Shown here: piece by piece, positions 42,394-49,798 of the stretch
Position numbering within the stretch: position 1 is the first letter of the stretch
Layout: each line of letters begins with the position of its first letter
Source of the DNA: Gemmatimonadetes bacterium SCN 70-22
Lineage (GTDB): Bacteria; Gemmatimonadota; Gemmatimonadetes; Gemmatimonadales; Gemmatimonadaceae
Direction: 5' to 3'
Length of the DNA: 64,000 nt
Assembly: GCA_001724275.1 (NCBI GenBank)
Contig: MEDZ01000017.1
Coordinates: forward strand, 1 to 64,000
Notes under the pieces: generated by a model
Told to the model about the DNA's origin: nothing
The model's database searches: none
Seen by the model: the letters and a program-made list of their open reading frames with translations, nothing else
Made by a program: the position numbers and the translations under genes

Positions 42394-44058
42394 TCACCGC
42401 CGCTCGTGGACCGTCTTTCCGCCGATCACCGTGCGCATCACGCGCGCGTCGCGGATCGTCTCCGGGGCGATGGTGGTCAGGTCGCGATCGATGATGACGA
42501 AGTCGGCGAGCTTGCCGGGCTGCAGGGCCCCGAGGTCCTGCTCGTCGAAGCCGGCGAACGCGCTCCCGGCGGTGTAGGCGCGGAGCGCCTCGTCCACCGT
42601 GATCTTCTGCTCCGGCACCCAGCCAAGCGGCTGCTTGTCGTCGATCGTGCGCCTCGTGACCGCGGCGTAGATCCCCTCGATCGGGGTCGGGGGGGCGACG
42701 AACCAGTCGGAGCCGAAGGCGAGCGTCGCCTTGGCATCGAGGAACGAGCGGAAGGCATAGGTCCCCTTGGCGCGCTCGGGGCCGATCACCTTGTCCGCCC
42801 ATCGCCCGTCGTCGATGGCGTGATACGGCTGCATCGACGCGATGACCCCCAGCTCGGCGAAGCGGGCGAAGTCGCCGGGGGCGACGTGCTGGGCGTGTTC
42901 GATGCGGAACCGGCGGTCGCGCGCGCCGTTCTCCTTCGCCACCCGCGCGTAGATGTCGAGCTGCGTGGCGATGGCCCGGTCGCCGATGGCGTGCACCGCC
43001 ACGTGCAATCCGGCCTTGTCGGCGCCAGACACCCAGGCGTACAGGTCCTCGGGCGAGTTGACGAAGAATCCCGAGTCGTGCGGCGCGTCGGTGAACGGTG
43101 CCTTCATGGCGGCCGTGTGCGAGCCCAGCGATCCGTCCACGAAGCCCTTGAGCCCGCCCAGCTTGAGCCAGGCGTCGCCGCGCCCGCGGGCCGCCACGGT
43201 GTCGCGCAGGCGCTCCCAGGTGTTGAGCGGGACGAAGGCATAGATGCGGGTCCTGAGCCGCCCCGCCCGCTGCGCGCGGGTGGCGATCGCGAGGTCGTTC
43301 CAGGATCCCATCATGTGCACCGTGGTGACCCCGTACGACGCGACGTACGCCATCGCCGAGTCGAGGGCGCGATCCTCCACCGCCGGCGGGGGCTGCGGGA
43401 CGACGCGGTCCACGAGCGACATCGCGTTGTCCTTCAAGACGCCGGCGGGCTCTCCCCCCGCCAGGCGCACGATGGTCCCGCCGCTCACCTCCGGCGTGGC
43501 CCGGGTGACACCGGCCGCCTCGAGCGCCGCCGAGTTGGCGAGCGCCATGTGCCCGTCGAGGCGGTTCACCCAGACGGGGTGATCGGGGGTGACGGAGTCG
43601 ATCCACGCCCGCGTCGGAAGCGTCCCCCCCCACAGCTCGTGGTCCCAGTCGCCGCCGGTGATCCACGTCCCCTTGGGGACGGTCGCGGCGAAGGCCTCGA
43701 TGCGCGCCACGAAGTCCTCCGGCGTCTTCGCGTCTCGCAGCTGCACCGAGGAGAGCCGGAACCCTCCGTCGACGAAGTGCACGTGCGAATCGATGAATCC
43801 GGGGACGACCATCTGCCCCTGGGCATCGATCACCTCGGCATCCCGGGCCAGCTTGCGGATCTCGGCGCTGGATCCCACAGCTGCAATCCGCTCGCCGCGC
43901 ACGGCGATACCGTCGGCCCACGGGCGCCGCGCGTCACCCGTCCAGACGCGGGCATTGACCACCGCGAGGGTGACGGGGCCGGAGCCGGCATCGGGCGACT
44001 TCATGGTGCAACCGGCGAGGGTGGCAAGGGCGAGGAAGGTGACGAGCGGGGAGCGCAT
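42394..44058 (-). CDS. YtcJ-like amidohydrolase lipoprotein
   Basis: A 554-residue protein with a lipobox (LATLAGC) at the N-terminus. Amidohydrolase_3 features: VVPGFIDSHVHFVDGGF, GGDWDHELWGG, VHAIGDRA, IEHAQHVAPGDFARF and ALGSDWF-like FGSDWFVAPP. Members hydrolyse amide bonds of varied substrates. Anchored in the envelope. The substrate cannot be told. A small hypothetical gene lies 8 bp upstream and may be co-transcribed. Confidence 0.88.
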   Translation of the reverse strand: MRSPLVTFLALATLAGCTMKSPDAGSGPVTLAVVNARVWTGDARRPWADGIAVRGERIAAVGSSAEIRKLARDAEVIDAQGQMVVPGFIDSHVHFVDGGFRLSSVQLRDAKTPEDFVARIEAFAATVPKGTWITGGDWDHELWGGTLPTRAWIDSVTPDHPVWVNRLDGHMALANSAALEAAGVTRATPEVSGGTIVRLAGGEPAGVLKDNAMSLVDRVVPQPPPAVEDRALDSAMAYVASYGVTTVHMMGSWNDLAIATRAQRAGRLRTRIYAFVPLNTWERLRDTVAARGRGDAWLKLGGLKGFVDGSLGSHTAAMKAPFTDAPHDSGFFVNSPEDLYAWVSGADKAGLHVAVHAIGDRAIATQLDIYARVAKENGARDRRFRIEHAQHVAPGDFARFAELGVIASMQPYHAIDDGRWADKVIGPERAKGTYAFRSFLDAKATLAFGSDWFVAPPTPIEGIYAAVTRRTIDDKQPLGWVPEQKITVDEALRAYTAGSAFAGFDEQDLGALQPGKLADFVIIDRDLTTIAPETIRDARVMRTVIGGKTVHERR

Positions 44059-44066
44059 CGGGGCCC

Positions 44067-44396
44067 CTATCGCCGTTCGAGCGCGTCGCGCACGTCGAGC
44101 AGGATCTCGAAGTAGAGCTGCTCGCGGCGGTAGGCGAAGTCGAGCGACGCCATCTGCGACTCGTCGCCCGTGGCCTTGGCGCGCTCGAAGGCTTCGCGGT
44201 ACATGTCGTCGAGATTGGCGAGGATGCGGTCGCGGGTACGGGACATACGGGTTCTCTGGATGGCGTGGGGGGTGAGGCGGGGCGCCTCGTCGACGGCGGG
44301 GGGGCGGGCCTCGGCGCTCGGCGACTCGATGGCGTCGAAGAGGTACTTCCTCGCGGCTCCCATGAAGAGTCGGCGCGGATTGAGCGAGTCGGGCAT
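44067..44396 (-). CDS. hypothetical helical protein
   Basis: A 109-residue protein. The last 60 residues (from MSRTRDRILANLDDMYREAF) look like two amphipathic helices; an internal ATG near residue 51 could be the true start, since the N-terminal half is Pro/Arg-rich. It lies 8 bp before the amidohydrolase. No family recognised. Confidence 0.5.
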   Translation of the reverse strand: MPDSLNPRRLFMGAARKYLFDAIESPSAEARPPAVDEAPRLTPHAIQRTRMSRTRDRILANLDDMYREAFERAKATGDESQMASLDFAYRREQLYFEILLDVRDALERR

Positions 44397-44502
44397 GCGG
44401 GGGCGCGAGGCGAGCAGAGGGCACGTCGAGGTGCGGCCGGGAACTTAGCCCCCCGTCGCCCCCGTCGGGAACCTCTCCCCCCATTCGCGGGTTCTTAGCA
44501 AC

Positions 44503-44613
44503 TGAAGGGGAGTAGCTACGCGGAACCGACAATCCGCGCGGCCGAATCGTCAAGACTGCCCGGTTTCCGGGCACGGTTCGGCCGGGTCCTCCGGATCAGG
44601 CGAGACTTTCGAG
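44503..44613 (+). promoter_or_regulatory. yybP-ykoY (manganese) riboswitch aptamer
   Basis: The RNA has the family's landmarks in order: GAAGGGGAGTAGC (44504-44516); a hairpin GCGGA/TCCGC; helix CGGCCGAA (44538-44545) enclosing TCGTCAAGAC, an apical hairpin TGCCCGG/CCGGGCA and CGG, closed by TTCGGCCG; and GGCGAGACTTTC (44599-44610), whose CTTTC pairs back to GAAGG. This copies the L1/L3 layout of the E. coli alx and mntP leaders, where Mn2+ binds between the two loops. An intrinsic terminator follows, then htpX. The gap 44397-44502 holds nothing else recognised. Confidence 0.85.
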
Positions 44614-44631
44614 CGACACCGGCAGATTGTC

Positions 44632-44660
44632 CGGGCGCTTGGAACGTCCGCCTTTTTTTT
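44632..44660 (+). terminator. intrinsic terminator in htpX leader
   Basis: A 6-bp stem CGGGCG / CGTCCG (one G-T) with a 7-nt loop is followed by CC and eight T residues. It lies between the riboswitch and the htpX start and is the likely expression platform. Confidence 0.75.
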
Positions 44661-44669
44661 GCCCGTATC

Positions 44670-44701
44670 TCGTCTTCTCGTCTTCTCGTCTTCTCGTCCT
44701 C
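44670..44701 (+). promoter_or_regulatory. four-copy TCGTCTTC octamer array in htpX leader
   Basis: Three perfect TCGTCTTC units and one TCGTCCTC run without gap and end exactly 9 nt before the htpX ATG (spacer TGGTGAACA). No Shine-Dalgarno is present. It is the exact counterpart of the lon leader array and is complementary to the array after htpX. Confidence 0.85.
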
Positions 44702-44710
44702 TGGTGAACA

Positions 44711-45550
44711 ATGAACAACGTCAAGGTCTTCACCCTCATGGCCGCCATGACCGCCCTCTTCGTCGCCATCGGCGGAGGAGTGGGAGGGCAGTCCGGGGCA
44801 CTCCTCGCGCTGATCTTCGCCGCGGGGATGAACCTGTTCATGTACTGGAACTCGTCGTCGATGGTCCTGCGCGCCTACGGGGCCCAGGTCGTCTCGCCGC
44901 ACGAGGCACCGGAGCTCCATGAGATGGTGGATCGCCTGCGCCAGCGCGCGGGGCTCCCGATGCCGACCGTGGCGATCGCGCCGCACGCGCAGCCGAATGC
45001 CTTCGCCACGGGGCGCAACCCCGAGCATGCCGTGGTCTGCGTGACGCAAGGGATCATGCAGCTGGTGAACCGTGACGAGCTGGAGGGGGTCATCGCGCAC
45101 GAGCTGGCGCACATCAAGAACCGCGACATGCTCCTGCAGACGGTGACCGCCTCGCTGGCGGGGGCCATCTCCAACCTGGCGATGATCGCGCAGTGGGGGG
45201 CGCTCCTCGGCGGGCGCGACGAAGAGGGGGAGTCGCCGTTCGCCGCCCTGGCGATGGCGATCGTCGCCCCGATCGCCGCAGGGCTGATCCAGTTTGCCAT
45301 CTCGCGCCAGCGCGAGTTCAAGGCCGACGCGGTAGGGGCCCAGATCTCCGGGCGTCCGCTGGCGCTGGCGAGCGCGCTCCGCAAGCTGGACATGGCGGCG
45401 CACCGGATCCCGATGCAGGTGGCCCCCGCCGTGGCCCCGTTGGCACAGGTGAATCCGCTCTCCGCCTTTGGCGGCCGCGGCATGATGTCGCTCTTCTCGA
45501 CGCACCCGTCGACGGAGCAGCGCGTGGCCCGGCTCGAGGCGATGGCTTAG
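44711..45550 (+). CDS. htpX: M48 zinc metalloprotease HtpX
   Basis: A 279-residue integral membrane protease. Two N-terminal helices (VFTLMAAMTALFVAIGGGVG and LLALIFAAGMNLFMYW), the zinc motif HELAHIKNRD (HELAH at about 130-134), and further hydrophobic segments (about 147-165, 180-198) before REFKADAVGA, whose Glu is the third zinc ligand, and THPSTEQRVARL at the end. It degrades damaged membrane proteins. Expression probably depends on the manganese riboswitch and terminator upstream. Confidence 0.95.
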   Translation: MNNVKVFTLMAAMTALFVAIGGGVGGQSGALLALIFAAGMNLFMYWNSSSMVLRAYGAQVVSPHEAPELHEMVDRLRQRAGLPMPTVAIAPHAQPNAFATGRNPEHAVVCVTQGIMQLVNRDELEGVIAHELAHIKNRDMLLQTVTASLAGAISNLAMIAQWGALLGGRDEEGESPFAALAMAIVAPIAAGLIQFAISRQREFKADAVGAQISGRPLALASALRKLDMAAHRIPMQVAPAVAPLAQVNPLSAFGGRGMMSLFSTHPSTEQRVARLEAMA

Positions 45551-45555
45551 GGGCA

Positions 45556-45595
45556 GAAGACGAGAAGACGAGAAGACGAGAAGACGAGAAGACGA
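45556..45595. repeat. five-copy GAAGACGA array after htpX
   Basis: Five perfect GAAGACGA octamers start 5 bp after the htpX stop. The unit is the exact reverse complement of TCGTCTTC in the htpX leader, so the gene is bracketed by inverted octamer arrays. Confidence 0.92.
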
Positions 45596-45693
45596 GGGCG
45601 CGCGGCGACACTCGTTCCCTCCCCACTCTCGTCTTCTCCCCTTCCTCATCTCCTTGCGTCCCCTACTCCGCGCCCTCTCCCTCGACTGCTCCC

Positions 45694-46053
45694 CTACTCG
45701 GTCGCCCCCGTATCTTCACGGAGGTCGTGAAAGACGGCCTCGCGGATCACGCGCCCTTCCTTGAGGTGCTCCATCACGATCCGCTCGAGGCGCTCGTCGG
45801 TGACGTGATGGTACCAGGTTCCCTCGGGGTAGACCGCGACGATGGGGCCGCCCGCGCAGACGCCCAGACATGGCGCCTCGCTTCGCTTGACTCGAGAGGG
45901 GCCGAAGAGGAGCTCCTCGCGCTGGAGCAGCGACGCCAGGCGTGCGTACACGGCACGTCCTCGCCGTCCTGCCGAGCAGAACTCCCCGGTGCAGACCAGG
46001 ACATGGCGGCTGTATCCCTCCATGAACGGAGGCTCGTCGTGCGGCGTCCCCAT
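45694..46053 (-). CDS. thioredoxin-like [2Fe-2S] ferredoxin (copy 1)
   Basis: A 119-residue protein. Cysteines in VLVCTGEFCSAGRRG and APCLGVCAGGPIVAVYPEGTWYHHVT give the C-x5-C and C-x3-C pattern of thioredoxin-like [2Fe-2S] proteins (Aquifex Fd4 / NuoE C-terminal type). It shares a base with the DUF155 stop and ends the operon. It probably carries electrons for an unknown partner, perhaps linked to DUF155. Confidence 0.88.
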   Translation of the reverse strand: MGTPHDEPPFMEGYSRHVLVCTGEFCSAGRRGRAVYARLASLLQREELLFGPSRVKRSEAPCLGVCAGGPIVAVYPEGTWYHHVTDERLERIVMEHLKEGRVIREAVFHDLREDTGATE

Positions 46054-47159
46054 CAGCGTACCATGGCCATGATGATCTCCCCGACGATCAGGATGACGAT
46101 CGCCCACTCCAGCACCTCGGCGCGGGTGGCCTGCGCCTCGGCGTTGAGCATCTCGTAGGTCTCGCGGACCAGGGTGAGCTTGCGGTCCACCCCGGCGCGC
46201 CACTCACGCCCGCGAAAGATCTCGAGCGCCGCCGAATAGACGCGTGCGAGGAAGACGTCGTCGGTGACCTTGAGCGCGTTCTCGGCGCGCTCCACCAGCT
46301 CGGTGGACTCGGCGTAGAGGCGCTGCATGTCGCCCAACAAGTTCGAGAAGCGGCGTGAAAAGTGGCGCATCGACGCGCCACGCGCCGCCTCGATGCGGCC
46401 GTACAACTTGGGGAGCTCGCCGTCGAGCACCGCATCGTAGTAGCGGAGCTCGAGGAGCTGGGCGTTGGCGAACTCCAGGATGTACTCGACATCGCTGGCC
46501 CCCTCCACCGGGTCGAGCACGAGGGCATTGTCCCAGGTCAGGACGGCGAGGTCGTCGGTGTAGTAGGAATAGCGGTGCTGCAGCAGGTCGTCGCGGGCCC
46601 GGGTGGCCAGGACGCGGCGCTCGTTGAGAAGGAGCGGGGCGAGGTCGACCGTGCGCGGGAGCGACTCGCTCGTGAGCGTCCCGCCGTCGTCGCCGCGCAC
46701 CATGCGCATGCGGAAGACGACGTACTCCTCGCGCACCGGCGCAATGTTGGGGCGCTCGATGGCCGGGGCAATGCGCTCGACGAGGAGCTGCGCGTGGTGC
46801 TCCAGGAGGGCGGGGATCGCGGTCGCGTCGTCGACGGCGTTCCCGAAGGCGGCGAAGTCGTCCCAGGCGACGTCTTCCCCGGCGGGGATGCGCACGCACA
46901 GCGAGGCGACGCCGAAGTCGAAGACGCGCGCCAGGACCTCCGCGTCGTACGAGCGACCGCCGATCGCGACGCGCTCTCCCCCGAGAAGGACCGAGACAGG
47001 CGGGTTGGGGATCTGCAACGCGGCGGCTTCGCTGCGCACGGGGCGGACGCGAGCCGGCGCGCTGGAGGCGAGGACGCCGAGCGCCCCGTCGAGCGAGATG
47101 GAATAGCCCACGTCGAGCAGGCGGTACGCATGAGCCGCCCCACGGATGACGCGCGTCAT
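46053..47159 (-). CDS. DUF155 (RMD1/RMND1-like) membrane-anchored protein
   Basis: A 368-residue protein with the DUF155 core (about 90-330; YYTDDLAVLTWDNALVLDP and QLLELRYYDAVLD segments) and a C-terminal membrane helix (EWAIVILIVGEIIMAMV). Homologues include yeast Rmd1 and human RMND1, needed for mitochondrial translation; bacterial roles are unknown. The GTG at 47177 is an alternative start. Flanked on both sides by related ferredoxins. Confidence 0.85.
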   Translation of the reverse strand: MTRVIRGAAHAYRLLDVGYSISLDGALGVLASSAPARVRPVRSEAAALQIPNPPVSVLLGGERVAIGGRSYDAEVLARVFDFGVASLCVRIPAGEDVAWDDFAAFGNAVDDATAIPALLEHHAQLLVERIAPAIERPNIAPVREEYVVFRMRMVRGDDGGTLTSESLPRTVDLAPLLLNERRVLATRARDDLLQHRYSYYTDDLAVLTWDNALVLDPVEGASDVEYILEFANAQLLELRYYDAVLDGELPKLYGRIEAARGASMRHFSRRFSNLLGDMQRLYAESTELVERAENALKVTDDVFLARVYSAALEIFRGREWRAGVDRKLTLVRETYEMLNAEAQATRAEVLEWAIVILIVGEIIMAMVR

Positions 47160-47177
47160 TCCTCTCGCTCCGGGCAC

Positions 47178-47504
47178 TCAGTCATCGTCGACGAGCTTGT
47201 TGTCTCCCGGCGGGGCCACGTAGCGGAGCGTCTCGACCACCGTGCCGCCCACCAGGTGCTCGCTCACGATGCGGCGCCCCCCCGCCTCGTCGACGTCGCA
47301 GTACCAGACGTCCTGGGGGTAGACGACGACCATGGGGCCGTGCCCACACTGGTTCATGCACCCCGACTTGTTGACGCGCACGGTATCGCCGAGCCCGGCC
47401 TCGCGGGCGGCGGACTTCATCGCCTTGAAGACGTCGATGCCCCCGGCCTTCTCGCACGTCTTGCCGAAGGAGCAGACGAAGACATGGTGCTTGTACTGTC
47501 CCAT
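47178..47504 (-). CDS. thioredoxin-like [2Fe-2S] ferredoxin (copy 2)
   Basis: A 108-residue protein with CSFGKTC (C-x5-C) and GCMNQCGHGPMVVVYPQDVWYCDV (C-x3-C split across the motif). It is related to the ferredoxin downstream of DUF155. First gene of the three-gene leftward operon and divergent from the sulfurtransferase. Confidence 0.9.
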   Translation of the reverse strand: MGQYKHHVFVCSFGKTCEKAGGIDVFKAMKSAAREAGLGDTVRVNKSGCMNQCGHGPMVVVYPQDVWYCDVDEAGGRRIVSEHLVGGTVVETLRYVAPPGDNKLVDDD

Positions 47505-47670
47505 GGGTTGAAGCTAGGGCCACACCTCGCGCGTCCCAAGGGGACCGCGACGTTCCCCAGTAGGGGGGTACCTGGCGGAACGTGCCGGCGTCCTGCGGAC
47601 TTCAAGGGTTGTGAGGCACCGCCTCTCCACTCCCGTTATCTATCCCGGGTACCGGCAACCAGGCTTCCTC

Positions 47671-48561
47671 ATGACCACCATCAGCACTACCCCGACCATC
47701 GCCGCGAAGGGCTACGCCCACCCCGACGCCCTGGTGAGCACCGAATGGCTCGCCGAGCACCTCGATGACCCCTCCATCCGGATCCTCGAGAGCGACGAGG
47801 ACGTCCTGCTCTACGCGATGGGACACATCCCGAACGCGCAACGGATCGACTGGCACACCGACCTGAACGACGGCGTGGTGCGCGACTACGTGTCGCGCGA
47901 GGCGTTCCAGGCGCTGGTGCGTGCGCGCGGCATCGACGAGCAGACGACCGTGATCTTCTACGGGGACAAGAACAACTGGTGGGCCTGTTATGCGTTCTGG
48001 GTCTTCCAGCTCTTCGGCTTCCGGAACGCGCGCATCCTCGACGGCGGGCGTTCGAAGTGGGAGCTCGAAGGTAGGCCGATGACGACCGAGGTCCCTTCCT
48101 TTCCACCGACCAGCTACGTCGCCCCCGAACGCGACGACGCCCGGATCCGCGCCTACATGCACGAGGTGCGCGCGCACATGGAGGCGGGGAAGGCGCTGGT
48201 GGACGTCCGGTCGACGCCGGAGTACACCGGCGAGCGCACACACATGCCGGAGTACCCGCAGGAGGGGACGCTGCGCGGCGGCCACATCCCGGGGGCGAAG
48301 TCGGTCCCGTGGGCGAGGGCGGCCAACCCCGACGGCTCGTTCAAGTCGGCGGCCGACCTGCGTGCCATCTACGAGGGGGAGCAGGGATTGCGCCCGGACG
48401 ACGACGTCATCGCCTACTGCCGCATCGGCGAGCGCTCGTCGCACACCTGGTTCGTCCTCACGTACTTGTTAGGTTACCGGCACGTGCGCAACTACGACGG
48501 CAGCTGGACCGAATGGGGGAATGCCGTGCGCGCGCCCATCCGCCTGGGGAGCCAACCGTGA
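47671..48561 (+). CDS. thiosulfate/3-mercaptopyruvate sulfurtransferase
   Basis: A 296-residue two-domain rhodanese. N-terminal domain without Cys includes [18 protein letters not shown]-terminal active-site loop is [13 protein letters not shown] with the catalytic Cys (near residue 250). It transfers sulfane sulfur from thiosulfate or mercaptopyruvate to a thiol acceptor, with possible links to FeS assembly. GTGA overlap with the OsmC-like gene. Divergent from ferredoxin-DUF155 genes. Confidence 0.93.
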   Translation: MTTISTTPTIAAKGYAHPDALVSTEWLAEHLDDPSIRILESDEDVLLYAMGHIPNAQRIDWHTDLNDGVVRDYVSREAFQALVRARGIDEQTTVIFYGDKNNWWACYAFWVFQLFGFRNARILDGGRSKWELEGRPMTTEVPSFPPTSYVAPERDDARIRAYMHEVRAHMEAGKALVDVRSTPEYTGERTHMPEYPQEGTLRGGHIPGAKSVPWARAANPDGSFKSAADLRAIYEGEQGLRPDDDVIAYCRIGERSSHTWFVLTYLLGYRHVRNYDGSWTEWGNAVRAPIRLGSQP

Positions 48562-49001
48562 GCACGTTGGAGACGATTCCGGGGATCGAGATCAAGATGG
48601 TGAACCGGGTGCACCTGACGTGGGACGGTGAGCACCGGTTCGATGCGGGACGCCCGGGCGGGGTCACGCACCGCATCGACGCGAGCGCCAGGACCGGTCC
48701 CTCGCCGGTGGACACGTTGCTGAACGCCCTTGCCGCCTGCACGTCGGTGGACGTGGTGGACATCCTCGCCAAGCGGCGTACCCCGGTGCGGTCGCTGGAA
48801 GTCGACGTCGAGGGGGCTCGCGCGGCGGAAACGCCGGCTCGCCTGGTCGGGATCCTCCTGACGTTCCGGATCGCGGGGGCCGGGATCGAGCGGGTGCACG
48901 CGGAACGTGCGATCGAACTGGCGGTGACGAAGTACTGCTCGGTTCGCGACTCGCTCGATCCCAACCTTCCCGTGCGCTGGGCGCTGGAGCTGGAAGCATA
49001 G
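48558..49001 (+). CDS. OsmC family thiol peroxidase-like protein
   Basis: A 147-residue OsmC/Ohr-fold protein: [40 protein letters not shown] (with Cys in AAC) and a late [11 protein letters not shown] with a second Cys. The pair of cysteines fits thiol-dependent peroxide reduction. The GTG overlaps the rhodanese stop, so sulfur transfer and thiol peroxide chemistry are probably coupled. Confidence 0.88.
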   Translation: MSTLETIPGIEIKMVNRVHLTWDGEHRFDAGRPGGVTHRIDASARTGPSPVDTLLNALAACTSVDVVDILAKRRTPVRSLEVDVEGARAAETPARLVGILLTFRIAGAGIERVHAERAIELAVTKYCSVRDSLDPNLPVRWALELEA

Positions 49002-49098
49002 GCGACCGCGCCGACCTCGGACTCGTATCGGAGCCAGCGGCCCGGCGAGGCGGGTGAAGTCCGCACTTCCAATCGGTGGGGTTGTGCCGCAGCTTTTT

Positions 49099-49116
49099 AT
49101 GGGTCGGGCGACCCAT
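49099..49116. promoter_or_regulatory. 18-bp perfect palindrome upstream of copper-island genes
   Basis: ATGGGTCGGGCGACCCAT is a perfect palindrome (9-bp arms), preceded by TTTTT and 48 bp before the Cys/His-rich gene. T-residues come before rather than after it on the coding strand, so it is more like an operator than a terminator. Confidence 0.5.
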
Positions 49117-49163
49117 GCTCCCCACACCGGAATGTCGCACGATACGGTGCCCTCGGTGGACGG

Positions 49164-49673
49164 GTGAAGGTCAAGCCGCCCGTCTCGACCCGCTCCGTCG
49201 GTTTCCCGCTTCGGTTGCCCCTCGTGCGACTGCTTCGCCGCCCGATTGCCGCGCTGCTCGCGTTGTGGATGGCCCTGTATCTCGGGGCACCGCAGCTGGT
49301 GCATCCGTGCCCGGCACATTCGGCATTGCGTGCGTCGCATGCGGCGAGCGCCTCCAGCGCGGCACGCCACGGCGGACATCACCAGGCCGCACCCAGCGGC
49401 GCGCGCGGCGAGTCCGGCGCGCACGACCTGGTTTCCGCCGCGGGTGACCACGGGGAGCACCACCGCGGTGATCGGGCAGGCGACAGCTGCTGCTGTCCGG
49501 GCCCGCAGTGTGGGAGCGGGAGTGCGCTGCTCGAGGGCGCAGTCGCGTGGCATTTCGCCGGCGTCATCCGCGCCACGGACGCGAGGGCATTCGGGCCTCG
49601 CACCCCTGGCCGGCCGCGCGCCGCGCATTCCCTCCCCTTCGCCACCGCTCCTCCCGCCGCGCTGATCGCCTGA
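49164..49673 (+). CDS. His/Cys-rich exported protein, probably metal-related
   Basis: A 169-residue protein from GTG 49164. One hydrophobic segment (IAALLALWMALYLGAPQLV) followed by HPCPAHS, a His-rich region (RHGGHHQ, GDHGEHHRGD) and a Cys cluster SCCCPGPQCG. The layout resembles DUF2946-type small proteins found next to copper receptors. Located just before a TonB receptor. A metal-binding role is inferred from composition. Confidence 0.6.
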   Translation: MKVKPPVSTRSVGFPLRLPLVRLLRRPIAALLALWMALYLGAPQLVHPCPAHSALRASHAASASSAARHGGHHQAAPSGARGESGAHDLVSAAGDHGEHHRGDRAGDSCCCPGPQCGSGSALLEGAVAWHFAGVIRATDARAFGPRTPGRPRAAHSLPFATAPPAALIA

Positions 49674-49798
49674 CGCGCGCCGCCCGCGGCCGTTCGCGTT
49701 AGGCACCCCGCCGTCGACTCCCGACGCGCCAGCACCCGGGCCGGTTGGCCCCGTGCTGCGTGTTCGCCCGGGTACCCCTCCAACGCGGACGCACCCTC

